A stretch of DNA of 55,371 nucleotides from JANWJE01 sp044326545 (GTDB lineage Bacteria > Chlamydiota > Chlamydiia > Chlamydiales > Parachlamydiaceae), in contig JBIRBM010000014.1 in assembly GCA_044326545.1 (NCBI GenBank), positions 1 through 55,371 of the forward strand. The letters run 5' to 3'. The notes under the pieces were generated by a model. The model was given only the letters and a program-made list of their open reading frames with translations. It had not been told where the DNA came from and did not search any database. The translations under genes and the position numbers were made by a program. Position 1 is the first letter of the stretch, and every line of letters starts with the position of its first letter. This document shows positions 27,404 through 35,883 of this stretch, piece by piece.

Positions 27404-29566
27404 ATGTCAATCAAACATAATGTCTCACTCAAATTATTTCTCTTGTTGACCCTCCTTTGCTTCCCTCTTTTTGCCACAAAAAAAAACACCCTTTGCCTCA
27501 CAATGATTGTGAAAAATGAATCGAAGATCATTGAGCGCTGTCTCTCCAAGGTCAAAGACATTGTCGACTGCATCTCGATTTGCGACACGGGATCGACTGA
27601 TAATACCGTTGAAATCATTGAAAATTTCATGAAAACCCATCATATTCCGGGTAAAGTGTATCATCATCCTTGGAAAAATTTTGGGTATAATCGGACCCTT
27701 TCGGCTGAAGCTGCTCGCAATACGCTCAAAGAGCTCGGCTTCTCTTTATCAGAGAGTTATCTTCTTCTTCTCGATGCTGACATGATCCTCAAGGTCGACC
27801 CCTCTTTTGATAAGAGCGCCTTAAAAGAGGACGCTTATAACCTCATTCAAAAGACCCCTTGCATGTCTTATTATAATGTCCGCTTGATTCGGGCAAACAA
27901 AAATTGGATTTGCGTAGGGCCGACCCATGAGTACTGGACCTGTCTGGATCTTCATCAAATTTCAAAGCTTTCAACATTATGGATTAACGACCGTGGAGAT
28001 GGAGGATCAAAAGGGGATAAGATCGAGCGTGACATTCGCCTCCTAACCCAAGGGTTAGTGGAGGAGCCCAATAATCCTCGCTATTATTTTTATCTTGCGC
28101 AGTCATATAAATGTTTAGGAAATTGTGAAAAAGCGATTGAATTATATAAAAAACGAATTGAAATGGGAGGATGGAAAGAAGAGGTATGGCATGCCAAATC
28201 GATGATGGGGGAGTGCTATGAACAGCTTGGACGGTGGGATCAAGCATTGATCTGTTATCTGGATGCTTATCAATATAACCCCCAAAGAGCTGAGCCTCTA
28301 CAAAAAATCGCCTCTCACTATCGGTACGGCGGACAACATGAGCTGGCTTATTTATTTGCCAAGCAGGGGCTCGCCATTCCCTACCCTAAAGATCAGATTC
28401 TGTTCATTTCAGATCCTGTCTATGATTACCAATTCGATGAAGAAATCTCCATTTCTGGATACTACACGGCATTTAAGGCAGATGGGTTTAACTCCGCTAA
28501 CCGCCTTGTATTGAATAGAAAAACCCCTTATCCGGTGAAAGCCCAAACCTATCAAAATTTTTTATTTTATGTGCAAAATCTCGCTCCTTACTATATAGAG
28601 CCCGGTAAAACAGAACTTCCCCCTTTTCCAAAAGGGGCCCCTTCTCCCATTTTCTTGCAATCGATTCAATTTGATCTTCCTCCCATCCGAGAGGGGATGG
28701 AGGAGCGCTACAATCCGTTAAACCCATCGATTCAAAAAACTCAAGAGGGGTACACCGTGATTTGCCGAACCGTTAACTTCAGTCAAACGCGTGGAGCTCA
28801 CTATGCATCTCGCGATCCGCTTGATCCCACGATCCGGACGCGCAATTTTCTTCTCGAATATGACAAAGATTTAAGATTATTATCCCAAAAAGAAATTGTC
28901 GAAGATTTTTCAAAGAAAGATGAAGCTGTCCAAGGGCTTGAAGATTGCCGGTTATTTAAATTAAAAGGCTCGAATTGGTTTCTGTGTACAACTTATGGGA
29001 TGCATCCGGGGCATGTCGGCCCTTTCCTTTGCAAATTGGAGGATGTCTCTGAGAGTGCCTCAACAATTCGAGTGGAAAAGAGCATCAGGCTGATGGGTCC
29101 CGAAAAAAAACGGTGTGAAAAAAATTGGCTTCCCCTTGTGAAAGATGACCAGCTCTATGTCCTCTACAATTATGACCCTTTCACCGTTTACAAAATGAAT
29201 GAGGAAGATGGCTCTTGGACGGTCTTTTCGCAATATCGTCCAGGCTCTGATCTCTCCCGGTTTAGGGGATCGGCAGCACCCATTCCATTTGGCGAGGGAT
29301 ATTTAATGGTGATTCATGAGGTTGTGTTTGGCAATGGGCGCACCTATCTTCATCGCTTTGTCTACCTAGACAAAGATCTAGTGGTCAAAAAGGTTTCAAA
29401 GCCGTTTACTTTTCTTCATCAAGGGATTGAATATTGCTGCGGGATGGCCGCCGACCATGCAGGAGAGAAATGCATCCTCACCATTAGTTTTGAAGATCAA
29501 AAAGCGTTTTTCTTGTCGATAGATGTCAAGACAATTCAGTCAATGTTGGAGCCTATCCATGAATAA
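27404..29566 (+). CDS. Exported three-part glycan enzyme: GT2, TPR, GH130-like propeller
   Basis: A 720-residue protein. After a signal peptide (LKLFLLLTLLCFPLFA) comes a GT2 domain (about 25-230): LCLTMIVKNESKIIERCL, ISICDTGSTDNTVE and the metal-binding LLLDADMIL. Tetratricopeptide-like helices follow (about 225-320: PRYYFYLAQSYKCLGNCEKA, EVWHAKSMMGECYEQLG). From about 390 the rest resembles a five-bladed propeller of the GH130 phosphorylase/hydrolase family: GLEDCRLFKL, CEKNWLPLV, VLYNYDPF, RGSAAPIPFGEG and GIEYCCGMA. GH130 enzymes split or phosphorolyse beta-mannosides. Its stop overlaps the next start. Activities on both sides of one glycan are suggested. GT2 and TPR are confident, the propeller call moderate. 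Confidence 0.82.
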   Translation: MSIKHNVSLKLFLLLTLLCFPLFATKKNTLCLTMIVKNESKIIERCLSKVKDIVDCISICDTGSTDNTVEIIENFMKTHHIPGKVYHHPWKNFGYNRTLSAEAARNTLKELGFSLSESYLLLLDADMILKVDPSFDKSALKEDAYNLIQKTPCMSYYNVRLIRANKNWICVGPTHEYWTCLDLHQISKLSTLWINDRGDGGSKGDKIERDIRLLTQGLVEEPNNPRYYFYLAQSYKCLGNCEKAIELYKKRIEMGGWKEEVWHAKSMMGECYEQLGRWDQALICYLDAYQYNPQRAEPLQKIASHYRYGGQHELAYLFAKQGLAIPYPKDQILFISDPVYDYQFDEEISISGYYTAFKADGFNSANRLVLNRKTPYPVKAQTYQNFLFYVQNLAPYYIEPGKTELPPFPKGAPSPIFLQSIQFDLPPIREGMEERYNPLNPSIQKTQEGYTVICRTVNFSQTRGAHYASRDPLDPTIRTRNFLLEYDKDLRLLSQKEIVEDFSKKDEAVQGLEDCRLFKLKGSNWFLCTTYGMHPGHVGPFLCKLEDVSESASTIRVEKSIRLMGPEKKRCEKNWLPLVKDDQLYVLYNYDPFTVYKMNEEDGSWTVFSQYRPGSDLSRFRGSAAPIPFGEGYLMVIHEVVFGNGRTYLHRFVYLDKDLVVKKVSKPFTFLHQGIEYCCGMAADHAGEKCILTISFEDQKAFFLSIDVKTIQSMLEPIHE

Positions 29567-30656
29567 CACGATTTATCTATTCTCATTTTTTTCTTTTTTT
29601 TGTCTGTTGAGCATCTCAGATTCGGCGTTTTGTTTAAATCAAGAGCCTCCCTCTTCTTTAAGCATAGAGGCTCAAATCAATCATAGAGCGTTAAGTCGAG
29701 ATGAGCTTCTCCATCAGATTAATCACCTGATTGCGCAAGATCAATTGGAAGAGGCGCGCCAACTCTATCGCTACTTTGATTGCCTCCTTGTGGATGAATC
29801 AGTGATTCAACATAGCAATGAGCTGATAGAAAAATTAAGGCGCAACGGAAAGCAGATCATTGCGACAACTGATCCGGCAAGAGAGGCTAAACATAATGAG
29901 TTGATCATCGTCTATGGCAATTATCATCATGCACATAATAATTTGCCCTATTGCGATAAGATTTGGCGCCATCCTCTCTATTTTAAAGAGTTGATCCATT
30001 CACAAATCGAATATGATCCTGCTTGGGAATCTATTGGGGTGATTTATATTTTAAATTTAGAAGAGCGAAAGGATCGTTATCAAGAGATCTTATCTGAGTT
30101 ATGCCGAATGAAAGCGCCCCTGCATCGCATTCACCATTATAAGGTTAAAAAAGAGGTGGTCTCGGGAGTTCAATTTTTTGATGGTCTTCTCAGTTGCACA
30201 AAAAATCACCGCAATATCGTGGCCGATTTTCTGAATGGGTCTTATCAAACTTGTTTGGTTTTAGAAGATGATGTCACCTTTACGGCTGATGTTGAAGGAA
30301 ATTTAAAGCGTCTCAAAACGTTTTTTGATAGGGCCTATGACTATGAGGTTTGTTTATTAAATTCCAGTAAAAATCATGAAATGAAAGAGTACGATGACCT
30401 TCTGTTGTTATCTTATCAAGAATGTACGACATGCTCTGCGTATCTTTTAAATCGAAAAGGGGCAGAAAAAGTGCTCGTTTGTTTTCAAGAGGGATATGAA
30501 AAAATGATCGAATCTCGTAACGCTTGCTATGCGTGTGATCTTTGCTGGACTAAACTGCAGAAAAATCATAAGTTTTTCCTATTTAAAACAAAGTTTGGCT
30601 ATCAGAGGTGTAATTACAGTTCTATTTCAGGTCAAACAAATTGTCATTTTGATTAA
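29559..30656 (+). CDS. Exported GT25-like glycosyltransferase
   Basis: The 365-residue protein has a signal peptide (YLFSFFSFFCLLSISDSAFC), a helical N-terminal part, and a GT25-type domain from about 165. Typical pieces are GVIYILNLEERKDRYQEI, LLSCTKNHRNIVADF, and TCLVLEDDVTFTAD with the catalytic-metal Glu-Asp-Asp. GT25 contains LPS galactosyltransferases and the collagen hydroxylysine galactosyltransferases of animals and mimivirus. Lying beside a collagen-like protein gene makes that link attractive, though target residues are unknown. The C-terminal third is Cys-rich, which fits an oxidising compartment. The ATG at 29559 overlaps the preceding stop (ATGAATAA), so translation is coupled; an upstream in-frame ATG at 29523 is less likely. 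Confidence 0.83.
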   Translation: MNNTIYLFSFFSFFCLLSISDSAFCLNQEPPSSLSIEAQINHRALSRDELLHQINHLIAQDQLEEARQLYRYFDCLLVDESVIQHSNELIEKLRRNGKQIIATTDPAREAKHNELIIVYGNYHHAHNNLPYCDKIWRHPLYFKELIHSQIEYDPAWESIGVIYILNLEERKDRYQEILSELCRMKAPLHRIHHYKVKKEVVSGVQFFDGLLSCTKNHRNIVADFLNGSYQTCLVLEDDVTFTADVEGNLKRLKTFFDRAYDYEVCLLNSSKNHEMKEYDDLLLLSYQECTTCSAYLLNRKGAEKVLVCFQEGYEKMIESRNACYACDLCWTKLQKNHKFFLFKTKFGYQRCNYSSISGQTNCHFD

Positions 30657-30679
30657 ATTCTAGAATGGAGACAACGATA

Positions 30680-31978
30680 ATGTCAAAAATCAATCGAATA
30701 AAGGGGATCGCCTCTCTATGCTCTATGCTTCTGCCTATTTTGTGTCTTACAGCTCAGATGGAAGGTCAACAAGAGATTGAGCCATTTTCGGGTTTGACCG
30801 CTTTTACCGCTCAAGAAGAGGGCATCAGTGCAAAAACATCTGAAATTGAAGGGACAGCCTCTTCTTTACAGAAAAAAGAGCATAAAACCGTCTGCCTCAG
30901 CATGATTGTCAAGAATGAACATCATGTGATTACAAGATGTCTTGCAACGGTGAAACCGTTGATTGATTATTGGGTCATTGTTGACACAGGGTCAACGGAT
31001 GGAACCCAAGACATCATCAAAGAATATATGAAAGGGATTCCGGGAGAGCTTCACGAGCATCCTTGGGTCAATTTTGCCCATAATCGAAATCAGGCGCTCA
31101 ATTATGCAAAAGGGGATTATGTCCTGATTATTGATGCAGACGAAATGTTGGAGTATCCCCCTGATTTTAAGCTTCCTCCTTTGACAGCTGACGCTTATTT
31201 ATTCACTCTCCTAAGAGGCAATAACGAGTATAGCCTTCCCACTCTTTGTCGAACGGACAAAAAATATCAGTGGCGTGGTGTGTTGCATGAATATTTATCT
31301 TCTCCTGAAGCGAAAGATGTCGGGCATATTCAAGGAATTGTCAGAACAACCAAGAGTGATGGAGCGCGAAGCCGTGATCCTCAAAAATATCAAAAAGATG
31401 CCGAAATTCTTGAAAAAGCCCTTGTTGAGGAGCCGCATAATGAGCGGTATATGTTTTATCTGGCTCAATCTTACAGAGATTGCGGGCAAAGAGAAAAATC
31501 GCTTGAGGCATACAAAAAACGGGTCGCGATGAAAGGGTGGGATCAAGAGGTTTTTTTCAGCCTCTGGCAGATCGCAAGGTTGCAAGAGATGTTAAACAAG
31601 AGCCATGAAGAAATTGTGAAAGGGTATACGGCAGCGTTTGTTTATCGCCCAACCAGGGTTGAGCCCCTCAATGATTTGACAAAGTATTACTTGAAAAATC
31701 AAGAGTATGAGAAAGCTTATCGTATTGCAACGATTGGCAAAGAGATCAAGCAGCCGCCTGATATTCTTTTTGTTGAGAAAACAGCTTACGATTTCGATAT
31801 GCTCCTTCAATATTCAGTTGCTGCCTATTGGGTGGGTAAAATTGATGAGGCGAAGAAAATCTCGGAAGAGCTCTTGAAGAAGAAGGATTTGCCCGATAAT
31901 GTCCGTCAGGTCATTGAAAGAAATTTGGCTTTTTCAAATGCAAAACTCATCGAAGAGCTGACAGGTGAGGAGATGTAA
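30680..31978 (+). CDS. Exported GT2 glycosyltransferase with TPR-like tail
   Basis: A 432-residue protein related to the N-terminal two-thirds of the 720-residue protein. A signal peptide (ASLCSMLLPILCLTA) is followed by a low-complexity linker, then GT2: TVCLSMIVKNEHHVITRCL, VIVDTGSTDGTQDII, WVNFAHNRNQAL and LIIDADEML. Helical repeats follow (PHNERYMFYLAQSYRDCG; YEKAYRIATIGKEI). The same spacing of PRYYFYLAQSY/ERYMFYLAQSY shows recent shared descent. It lacks the propeller domain. The start at 30680 has GGAG nine bases upstream, better than the ATG at 30665. It ends the three-gene operon and is followed by a strong hairpin. Confidence 0.85.
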   Translation: MSKINRIKGIASLCSMLLPILCLTAQMEGQQEIEPFSGLTAFTAQEEGISAKTSEIEGTASSLQKKEHKTVCLSMIVKNEHHVITRCLATVKPLIDYWVIVDTGSTDGTQDIIKEYMKGIPGELHEHPWVNFAHNRNQALNYAKGDYVLIIDADEMLEYPPDFKLPPLTADAYLFTLLRGNNEYSLPTLCRTDKKYQWRGVLHEYLSSPEAKDVGHIQGIVRTTKSDGARSRDPQKYQKDAEILEKALVEEPHNERYMFYLAQSYRDCGQREKSLEAYKKRVAMKGWDQEVFFSLWQIARLQEMLNKSHEEIVKGYTAAFVYRPTRVEPLNDLTKYYLKNQEYEKAYRIATIGKEIKQPPDILFVEKTAYDFDMLLQYSVAAYWVGKIDEAKKISEELLKKKDLPDNVRQVIERNLAFSNAKLIEELTGEEM

Positions 31979-31985
31979 AGATCGC

Positions 31986-32032
31986 GCACCAAAAGTGCAA
32001 TTTCGGCTGAGCCGAAATCGCACTTTTGGTGC
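31986..32032. terminator. Strong hairpin between convergent genes
   Basis: GCACCAAAAGTGC and GCACTTTTGGTGC are exact reverse complements, and the inner ATTTCGGC/GCCGAAAT extends the stem to about 22 bp with one mismatch. It lies between the stops of the glycosyltransferase operon and lepB and could stop transcription from either side. The adjoining TAAGGTGAGTG at 32034-32044 is a half-site of the palindromic repeat. Confidence 0.7.
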
Positions 32033-32071
32033 CTAAGGTGAGTGTTACAGAACAGGTAAGGAGATCTTCCT

Positions 32072-33973
32072 TTAATCATGTCTAAAAATGGATCTTTTCA
32101 GATTACGGCGATGAATCAAGAACCAGATCAACACAACAATTCCGGCAATTGTCCAGACGATCAAGCGAGGCAATGTGAAGAGGGGGTAAGGCCTTTGGTT
32201 TGGAATACCCCAGCGCTCTCCCGGCGGCCACAAGATGAGGGAGGGAGCTCCTTGTAAATTTGCCTCAGGGACAGGTCCAAAATAGCGGCTATCTTGGCTC
32301 ATCGCATGATTATCACCAAGCATCAAATAGTGCCCTTCAGGAACTTTGTAGCCAAATGTTGAGAGAAACGTTTTATCCAACTTTCCTTCCGAGTCAAGAG
32401 GGGGACCATAATCTTTGAAAGCGACATAAGGGGATTTTTTGGTTGAAAGTCCCTCTTTCTTCTTTTCGCGCTCATGAAAACTCTTTAAAAGAGGGTCTTC
32501 TTTCTCCATTAATAGGCCACCCATTGCAAAAAGGTCTCCATTGCGAAAATAGATGTAGCGGTTAGGGAAGAACGGTTGATTGCGATGGATCGGCTCTACC
32601 AACGTTGTCATGTCGATGCCAACATTAAAGAGCTTCTGAATATTTTCTTGGCTCATGCTATATAAAGGATGATCTGAAGGAAGGGATGAGGTCACTCCAC
32701 CCCAATTGACTTTGACTGCCTTGCCATAATAAAATTCATACGTGCCATTTGCCACTCCTGGAAATGACGGACTGCTTGGGTAGACCTTTTCTCCGTCCAA
32801 TCGATAAGAGGTTGCCCGCCCCTCTTTTACGACGAATCGGCATGTGTACATATGATCCATTAATGCTTTGAGATGCTTTTCTTGAAGCGGAATGACTGTT
32901 GAATATCCTCTAATGGTCAAGCCCCCTTGCTGAGATTCCATCGCGGGGGGAAAATTTAAACTTGGGGTGTGTCGAAGCTCCAAGTAAAGAGCGGCCTCTT
33001 CTAAGTCTTTGGCCCGATAAGCGGTGAGTGATTCGAGTTGATCTTTGTTAAGAAGGCGTGCCATCGCAAAATTGCGCATTCCCCAAAAATCACTATACGT
33101 TTCGATTGTGGTGTGCGGCTTTTGTTGCGCTTCTGGATTATCATTCACCCAGCCTTTTCCATTAAAAATGTCCCCTTTTATTTCATGGTATTTCAGGCGA
33201 AGCCTTCCTATGCTCTGATTAAAGTGATGAAGGACGATTTCGGGTCCGTGGATTGAGCGACGCTCTTCACTATACGTTTTTCTCCCTTCAAAATTAATGA
33301 AGGGGATGTTTTCAAGACGGGTCATCCAAGGGTTGTCCCTTAATTCGATTAAATCATTTCCTTCTTTGTCAAATCCGTAGATTTTCCCTCCATAAAAATA
33401 AAGGGTGTCGCCCGGCTTTCCCATGCATCGTTTAATGTATCGCTTGGTGTAGGGGAAAACGCCCATAAAAGTCGAATCGGAATCTAAGTGGGGCACTCCA
33501 TCGCCTGACCAAATGACAACGCTTGTTCTTTGAACAAGTTGTGGATCAAAAAAGAAATGTTTGGTCGCTAAAGGGACATTTAAGCTAAAGGCGGTTTTTG
33601 TCACACTCAAATGATCTTGTTCTTTAAATGTGGGGCGCATCGATCCCGTCGGAATTTCATATAATTCAAACCAAGTTTGTCGGATGAGGGTCGCAAAAGC
33701 TAAAGCGATGACAATGGCAATTGCCATCTCAAAAAAGTAGGAGAGAACACTTTTTTTAAAATGGGTGTCGCAAAACGCTTCAATTTCGCGGGCCAGGTTG
33801 CTTGCCTCCTCTTTATTCTGCTGTAAAACAGCCTGATCCAATTGCCTTAATTGCAACTCGAATTGACGAAGTTGATCGGGAGTCAATTGAGTCCCTTTTT
33901 TTTTAAACGCTTTGTATCCTGCCTGTAAAACGTGGCGAGATTTTCTAAGAGAGTAGGAACGTGGTTTTTTCAT
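32072..33973 (-). CDS. lepB: Signal peptidase I, chlamydial form with large insertion
   Basis: LepB cuts signal peptides at the periplasmic face. One membrane helix spans about 79-98. Then comes IPTGSMRPTF with the catalytic Ser111, and RYIKRCMGKPGD with the general-base Lys181. GDNHAMSQDSRYFGPV (box E) sits only near residue 560, so about 340 residues are inserted between boxes D and E, which in other bacteria are tens of residues apart. This long form is typical of Chlamydiae. A second hydrophobic segment is at the C-terminus (LIVWTIAGIVVLIWFLI). The protein is 633 aa from the ATG at 33973; the upstream TTG is less likely. A good sigma70-type promoter lies upstream. The many exported proteins in this window would depend on it. 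Confidence 0.95.
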   Translation of the reverse strand: MKKPRSYSLRKSRHVLQAGYKAFKKKGTQLTPDQLRQFELQLRQLDQAVLQQNKEEASNLAREIEAFCDTHFKKSVLSYFFEMAIAIVIALAFATLIRQTWFELYEIPTGSMRPTFKEQDHLSVTKTAFSLNVPLATKHFFFDPQLVQRTSVVIWSGDGVPHLDSDSTFMGVFPYTKRYIKRCMGKPGDTLYFYGGKIYGFDKEGNDLIELRDNPWMTRLENIPFINFEGRKTYSEERRSIHGPEIVLHHFNQSIGRLRLKYHEIKGDIFNGKGWVNDNPEAQQKPHTTIETYSDFWGMRNFAMARLLNKDQLESLTAYRAKDLEEAALYLELRHTPSLNFPPAMESQQGGLTIRGYSTVIPLQEKHLKALMDHMYTCRFVVKEGRATSYRLDGEKVYPSSPSFPGVANGTYEFYYGKAVKVNWGGVTSSLPSDHPLYSMSQENIQKLFNVGIDMTTLVEPIHRNQPFFPNRYIYFRNGDLFAMGGLLMEKEDPLLKSFHEREKKKEGLSTKKSPYVAFKDYGPPLDSEGKLDKTFLSTFGYKVPEGHYLMLGDNHAMSQDSRYFGPVPEANLQGAPSLILWPPGERWGIPNQRPYPLFTLPRLIVWTIAGIVVLIWFLIHRRNLKRSIFRHD

Positions 33974-34010
33974 GATCAATCGTCAACTTTAAATTAAAAA
34001 AGATGAAATC

Positions 34011-34039
34011 AGCATACCTCATCCTCATTCAAATGGCAA
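34011..34039 (-). promoter_or_regulatory. Sigma70-type promoter of lepB
   Basis: On the minus strand, TTGCCA (34039-34034), a 17-bp spacer and TATGCT (34016-34011) form a good -35/-10 pair, about 38 bases upstream of the lepB ATG. The rest of 34040-34426 is AT-rich and shows no credible gene. Confidence 0.55.
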
Positions 34040-34426
34040 CTTTTTACCCAGTTCTCTTTTTCTTCTCTCGATCGAAATTTTTGCACTCTTGTTAAAATGC
34101 TGCTTACTTCGTATTTTAACAAATTAAATCTCAATGAGATAAAATAATTTTGTTTTAGGTGTTCCTTGAGTTGCCCCCTTTTGTACGCTTTACTTGATAA
34201 AAAGCTTGAAATAAGGGCCTTTTTTGTGGAAAAAATGTTCAAAAATGTTCATAAAAAAATGGGGGATCGAGAGAAAAATAGAGGATTTTCAAAAGAAAAG
34301 AGAAATAAAAGAGAGGGTGTTTTCGCAACTAATTACTATTTAGATTGTTATGGTTTTTCCTTTAAGAGAAATTTATTGGGATTGAAAAAAAAGTCGACAA
34401 AATTGTAGAGAAAAAAATGTTAATAA

Positions 34427-34490
34427 CTCACTCACCTTGTGGAACAATCGCATGCAGGGTGCGTAAGGCATGCTGCGTAAGGTGAGTGAG
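34427..34490. repeat. Palindromic intergenic repeat, full copy
   Basis: CTCACTCACCTT at the left is the exact reverse complement of AAGGTGAGTGAG at the right, with an inner GCATGC...GCATGC pair and GTGCGTAAGG and GCTGCGTAAGG motifs between. It lies between two minus-strand genes. Confidence 0.75.
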
Positions 34491-34519
34491 AACCTGATGA
34501 GAATCTTTGATCACGTTTC

Positions 34520-35251
34520 TTATAAAGAAAGAGGGGGTTTGGGTGATTGCAGAAGACTACCTGAATTAATGATGCGAATTTTTGCTTTCCCAACAGCGCC
34601 ATTGATTTGGAGCCAATAAGGAAAATAGGCCGGATAATGTTGGCTATCCCTGGGGAGATAGACTTCAATCATTTTTCCTGATAGTTCGCTTCCGTCAGAG
34701 GGCCACCTGGTTCGCCAGGCATCAAAGATCACGCCATTGATCGTTTGTCCATTCACAACCATCCGGGGTTGCCAAAGAGGGCGTAATTCGGGCCCGGATT
34801 TTGATTTAGGTCCAATCCGTTTACGGAGATTGTCTGGAATTTGAGTAAATTTAAGATTGAGGAGTTTCGATAAGAAATTATCGGCATCGGGGATTTCAAA
34901 CCAATTGCGCTTGGTAAATGAATAATAGCGGATCATTTTTCCTGTTTGAAGGTCAACGTCATATCTCACCCACGAAGTGTTTCCCTGAGCTCCTTGAGCA
35001 ATCCATTCTTTCCAATTTCCGTTTGAGGGGGTTTTACTTTCAGGAACCGCCACTTCTTCGATAGTGAGAAGGGGGGGCTGTTTGGCATAAATCAAAAGAA
35101 GGGTTTGGGTTTTTCCAGCCGAAATCACGATATAGTCGCCCGGTTGAGCATGTTGCAAATTATGGCGTAATATCAGCTCATTTGCCTCGAGTGGGCTAAA
35201 AATGGCTGCGATGTTCAATGCTCCAATCAAAAAAAATAGAATCCATTTCAT
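34520..35251 (-). CDS. Secreted conserved hypothetical protein upstream of lepB
   Basis: The 243-residue protein begins with a signal peptide (MKWILFFLIGALNIAAIFSPLEA). The mature protein shows no catalytic motif that I recognise; it looks mainly beta with segments such as DYIVISAGKTQTLLLIYA, TSWVRYDVDLQTGKMIRYYS and FDAWRTRWPSDGSELSGK. From memory, chlamydial genomes keep a hypothetical gene of similar size next to lepB, which would fit, but I cannot check orthology. The ATG at 35251 has AAGGAG at ideal spacing; the GTG at 35257 sits inside that ribosome site. A gap of about 550 bp with a repeat separates it from lepB, so the two are probably transcribed separately. It probably acts in the periplasm or outer envelope. 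Confidence 0.75.
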   Translation of the reverse strand: MKWILFFLIGALNIAAIFSPLEANELILRHNLQHAQPGDYIVISAGKTQTLLLIYAKQPPLLTIEEVAVPESKTPSNGNWKEWIAQGAQGNTSWVRYDVDLQTGKMIRYYSFTKRNWFEIPDADNFLSKLLNLKFTQIPDNLRKRIGPKSKSGPELRPLWQPRMVVNGQTINGVIFDAWRTRWPSDGSELSGKMIEVYLPRDSQHYPAYFPYWLQINGAVGKAKIRIINSGSLLQSPKPPLSL

Positions 35252-35277
35252 GCTCACTCCTTAACCTAAGGATAAAT

Positions 35278-35357
35278 CACTGACCTTACACGCACTCTTC
35301 CAGCTTAACCCACCTTACGCACCAAGAGTACGTAAGGCAAGCCCTTAAGGTGAGTGA
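35278..35357. repeat. Palindromic intergenic repeat, full copy with extra units
   Basis: CCACCTTACGCACCAAGAG and AAGGTGAGTGA form the outer arms; TACGTAAGG and GACCTTACACGCACTC are further partial units on either side. The cluster looks like two overlapping copies between divergent genes. Confidence 0.65.
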
Positions 35358-35547
35358 CTCATCAGAAACTATAATTTTTTTTTTGTTTTTAAGCTATAGA
35401 TAAGAGGGAATTGACACAATCAACACAAAGGAGTCTCTGCATCCAAACATGCTGAAGAATGCTTCACTTCGAATTCTGAATTGAGTATGCTCGATTTTCA
35501 AATGGTGGCCTATTGTTTTTTGTCAGTGAAATACAGGGGAGTCTCAA

Positions 35548-35874
35548 ATGAATAAGTGGATATTTTGCCTCTTAGGATGGTTGCCGATCTCTTTGATCGC
35601 GCAATCCGCTTCTTTTGAAAAAGAGATGAAAGGAATTGAAGCGCACATTCAAATCCTTAAAGAGCGTTTAAATGTCAATCAAAGAGAACAGATAAAAGAG
35701 GAAATGCGCGGAGAAGGATTGATGATTGCCGATTGGGAGGCTTACGGACGAGATTTGCAACATGTCCGGCAGCTAGAGCAGAGGGAGCTAGAGATTCGGC
35801 ACGAAATCCAACAATTAGAAGAGCGGCGAGCTGTTCTGATGAAACACCAAATTGAATCCACAACTCAAACCTAA
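35548..35874 (+). CDS. Small secreted coiled-coil protein
   Basis: A 108-residue protein with a signal peptide (WIFCLLGWLPISLIAQSA) followed by an almost wholly helical, charged chain with heptad-like spacing (IEAHIQILKERLNVNQREQI; LEQRELEIRHEIQQLEERRA). No catalytic motif is visible. It may form a periplasmic coiled coil. GGGG lies seven bases before the ATG. It ends nine bases before pncB, so the two are probably co-transcribed; no functional link to NAD metabolism is apparent. Confidence 0.7.
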   Translation: MNKWIFCLLGWLPISLIAQSASFEKEMKGIEAHIQILKERLNVNQREQIKEEMRGEGLMIADWEAYGRDLQHVRQLEQRELEIRHEIQQLEERRAVLMKHQIESTTQT

Positions 35875-35883
35875 TATTTTTCC

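Noticed and set aside
34166..34408. 80-codon Lys-rich frame upstream of lepB
   Set aside because: Starts at a TTG inside AT-rich DNA without a ribosome site; Lys/Asn bias is what random AT-rich sequence gives.
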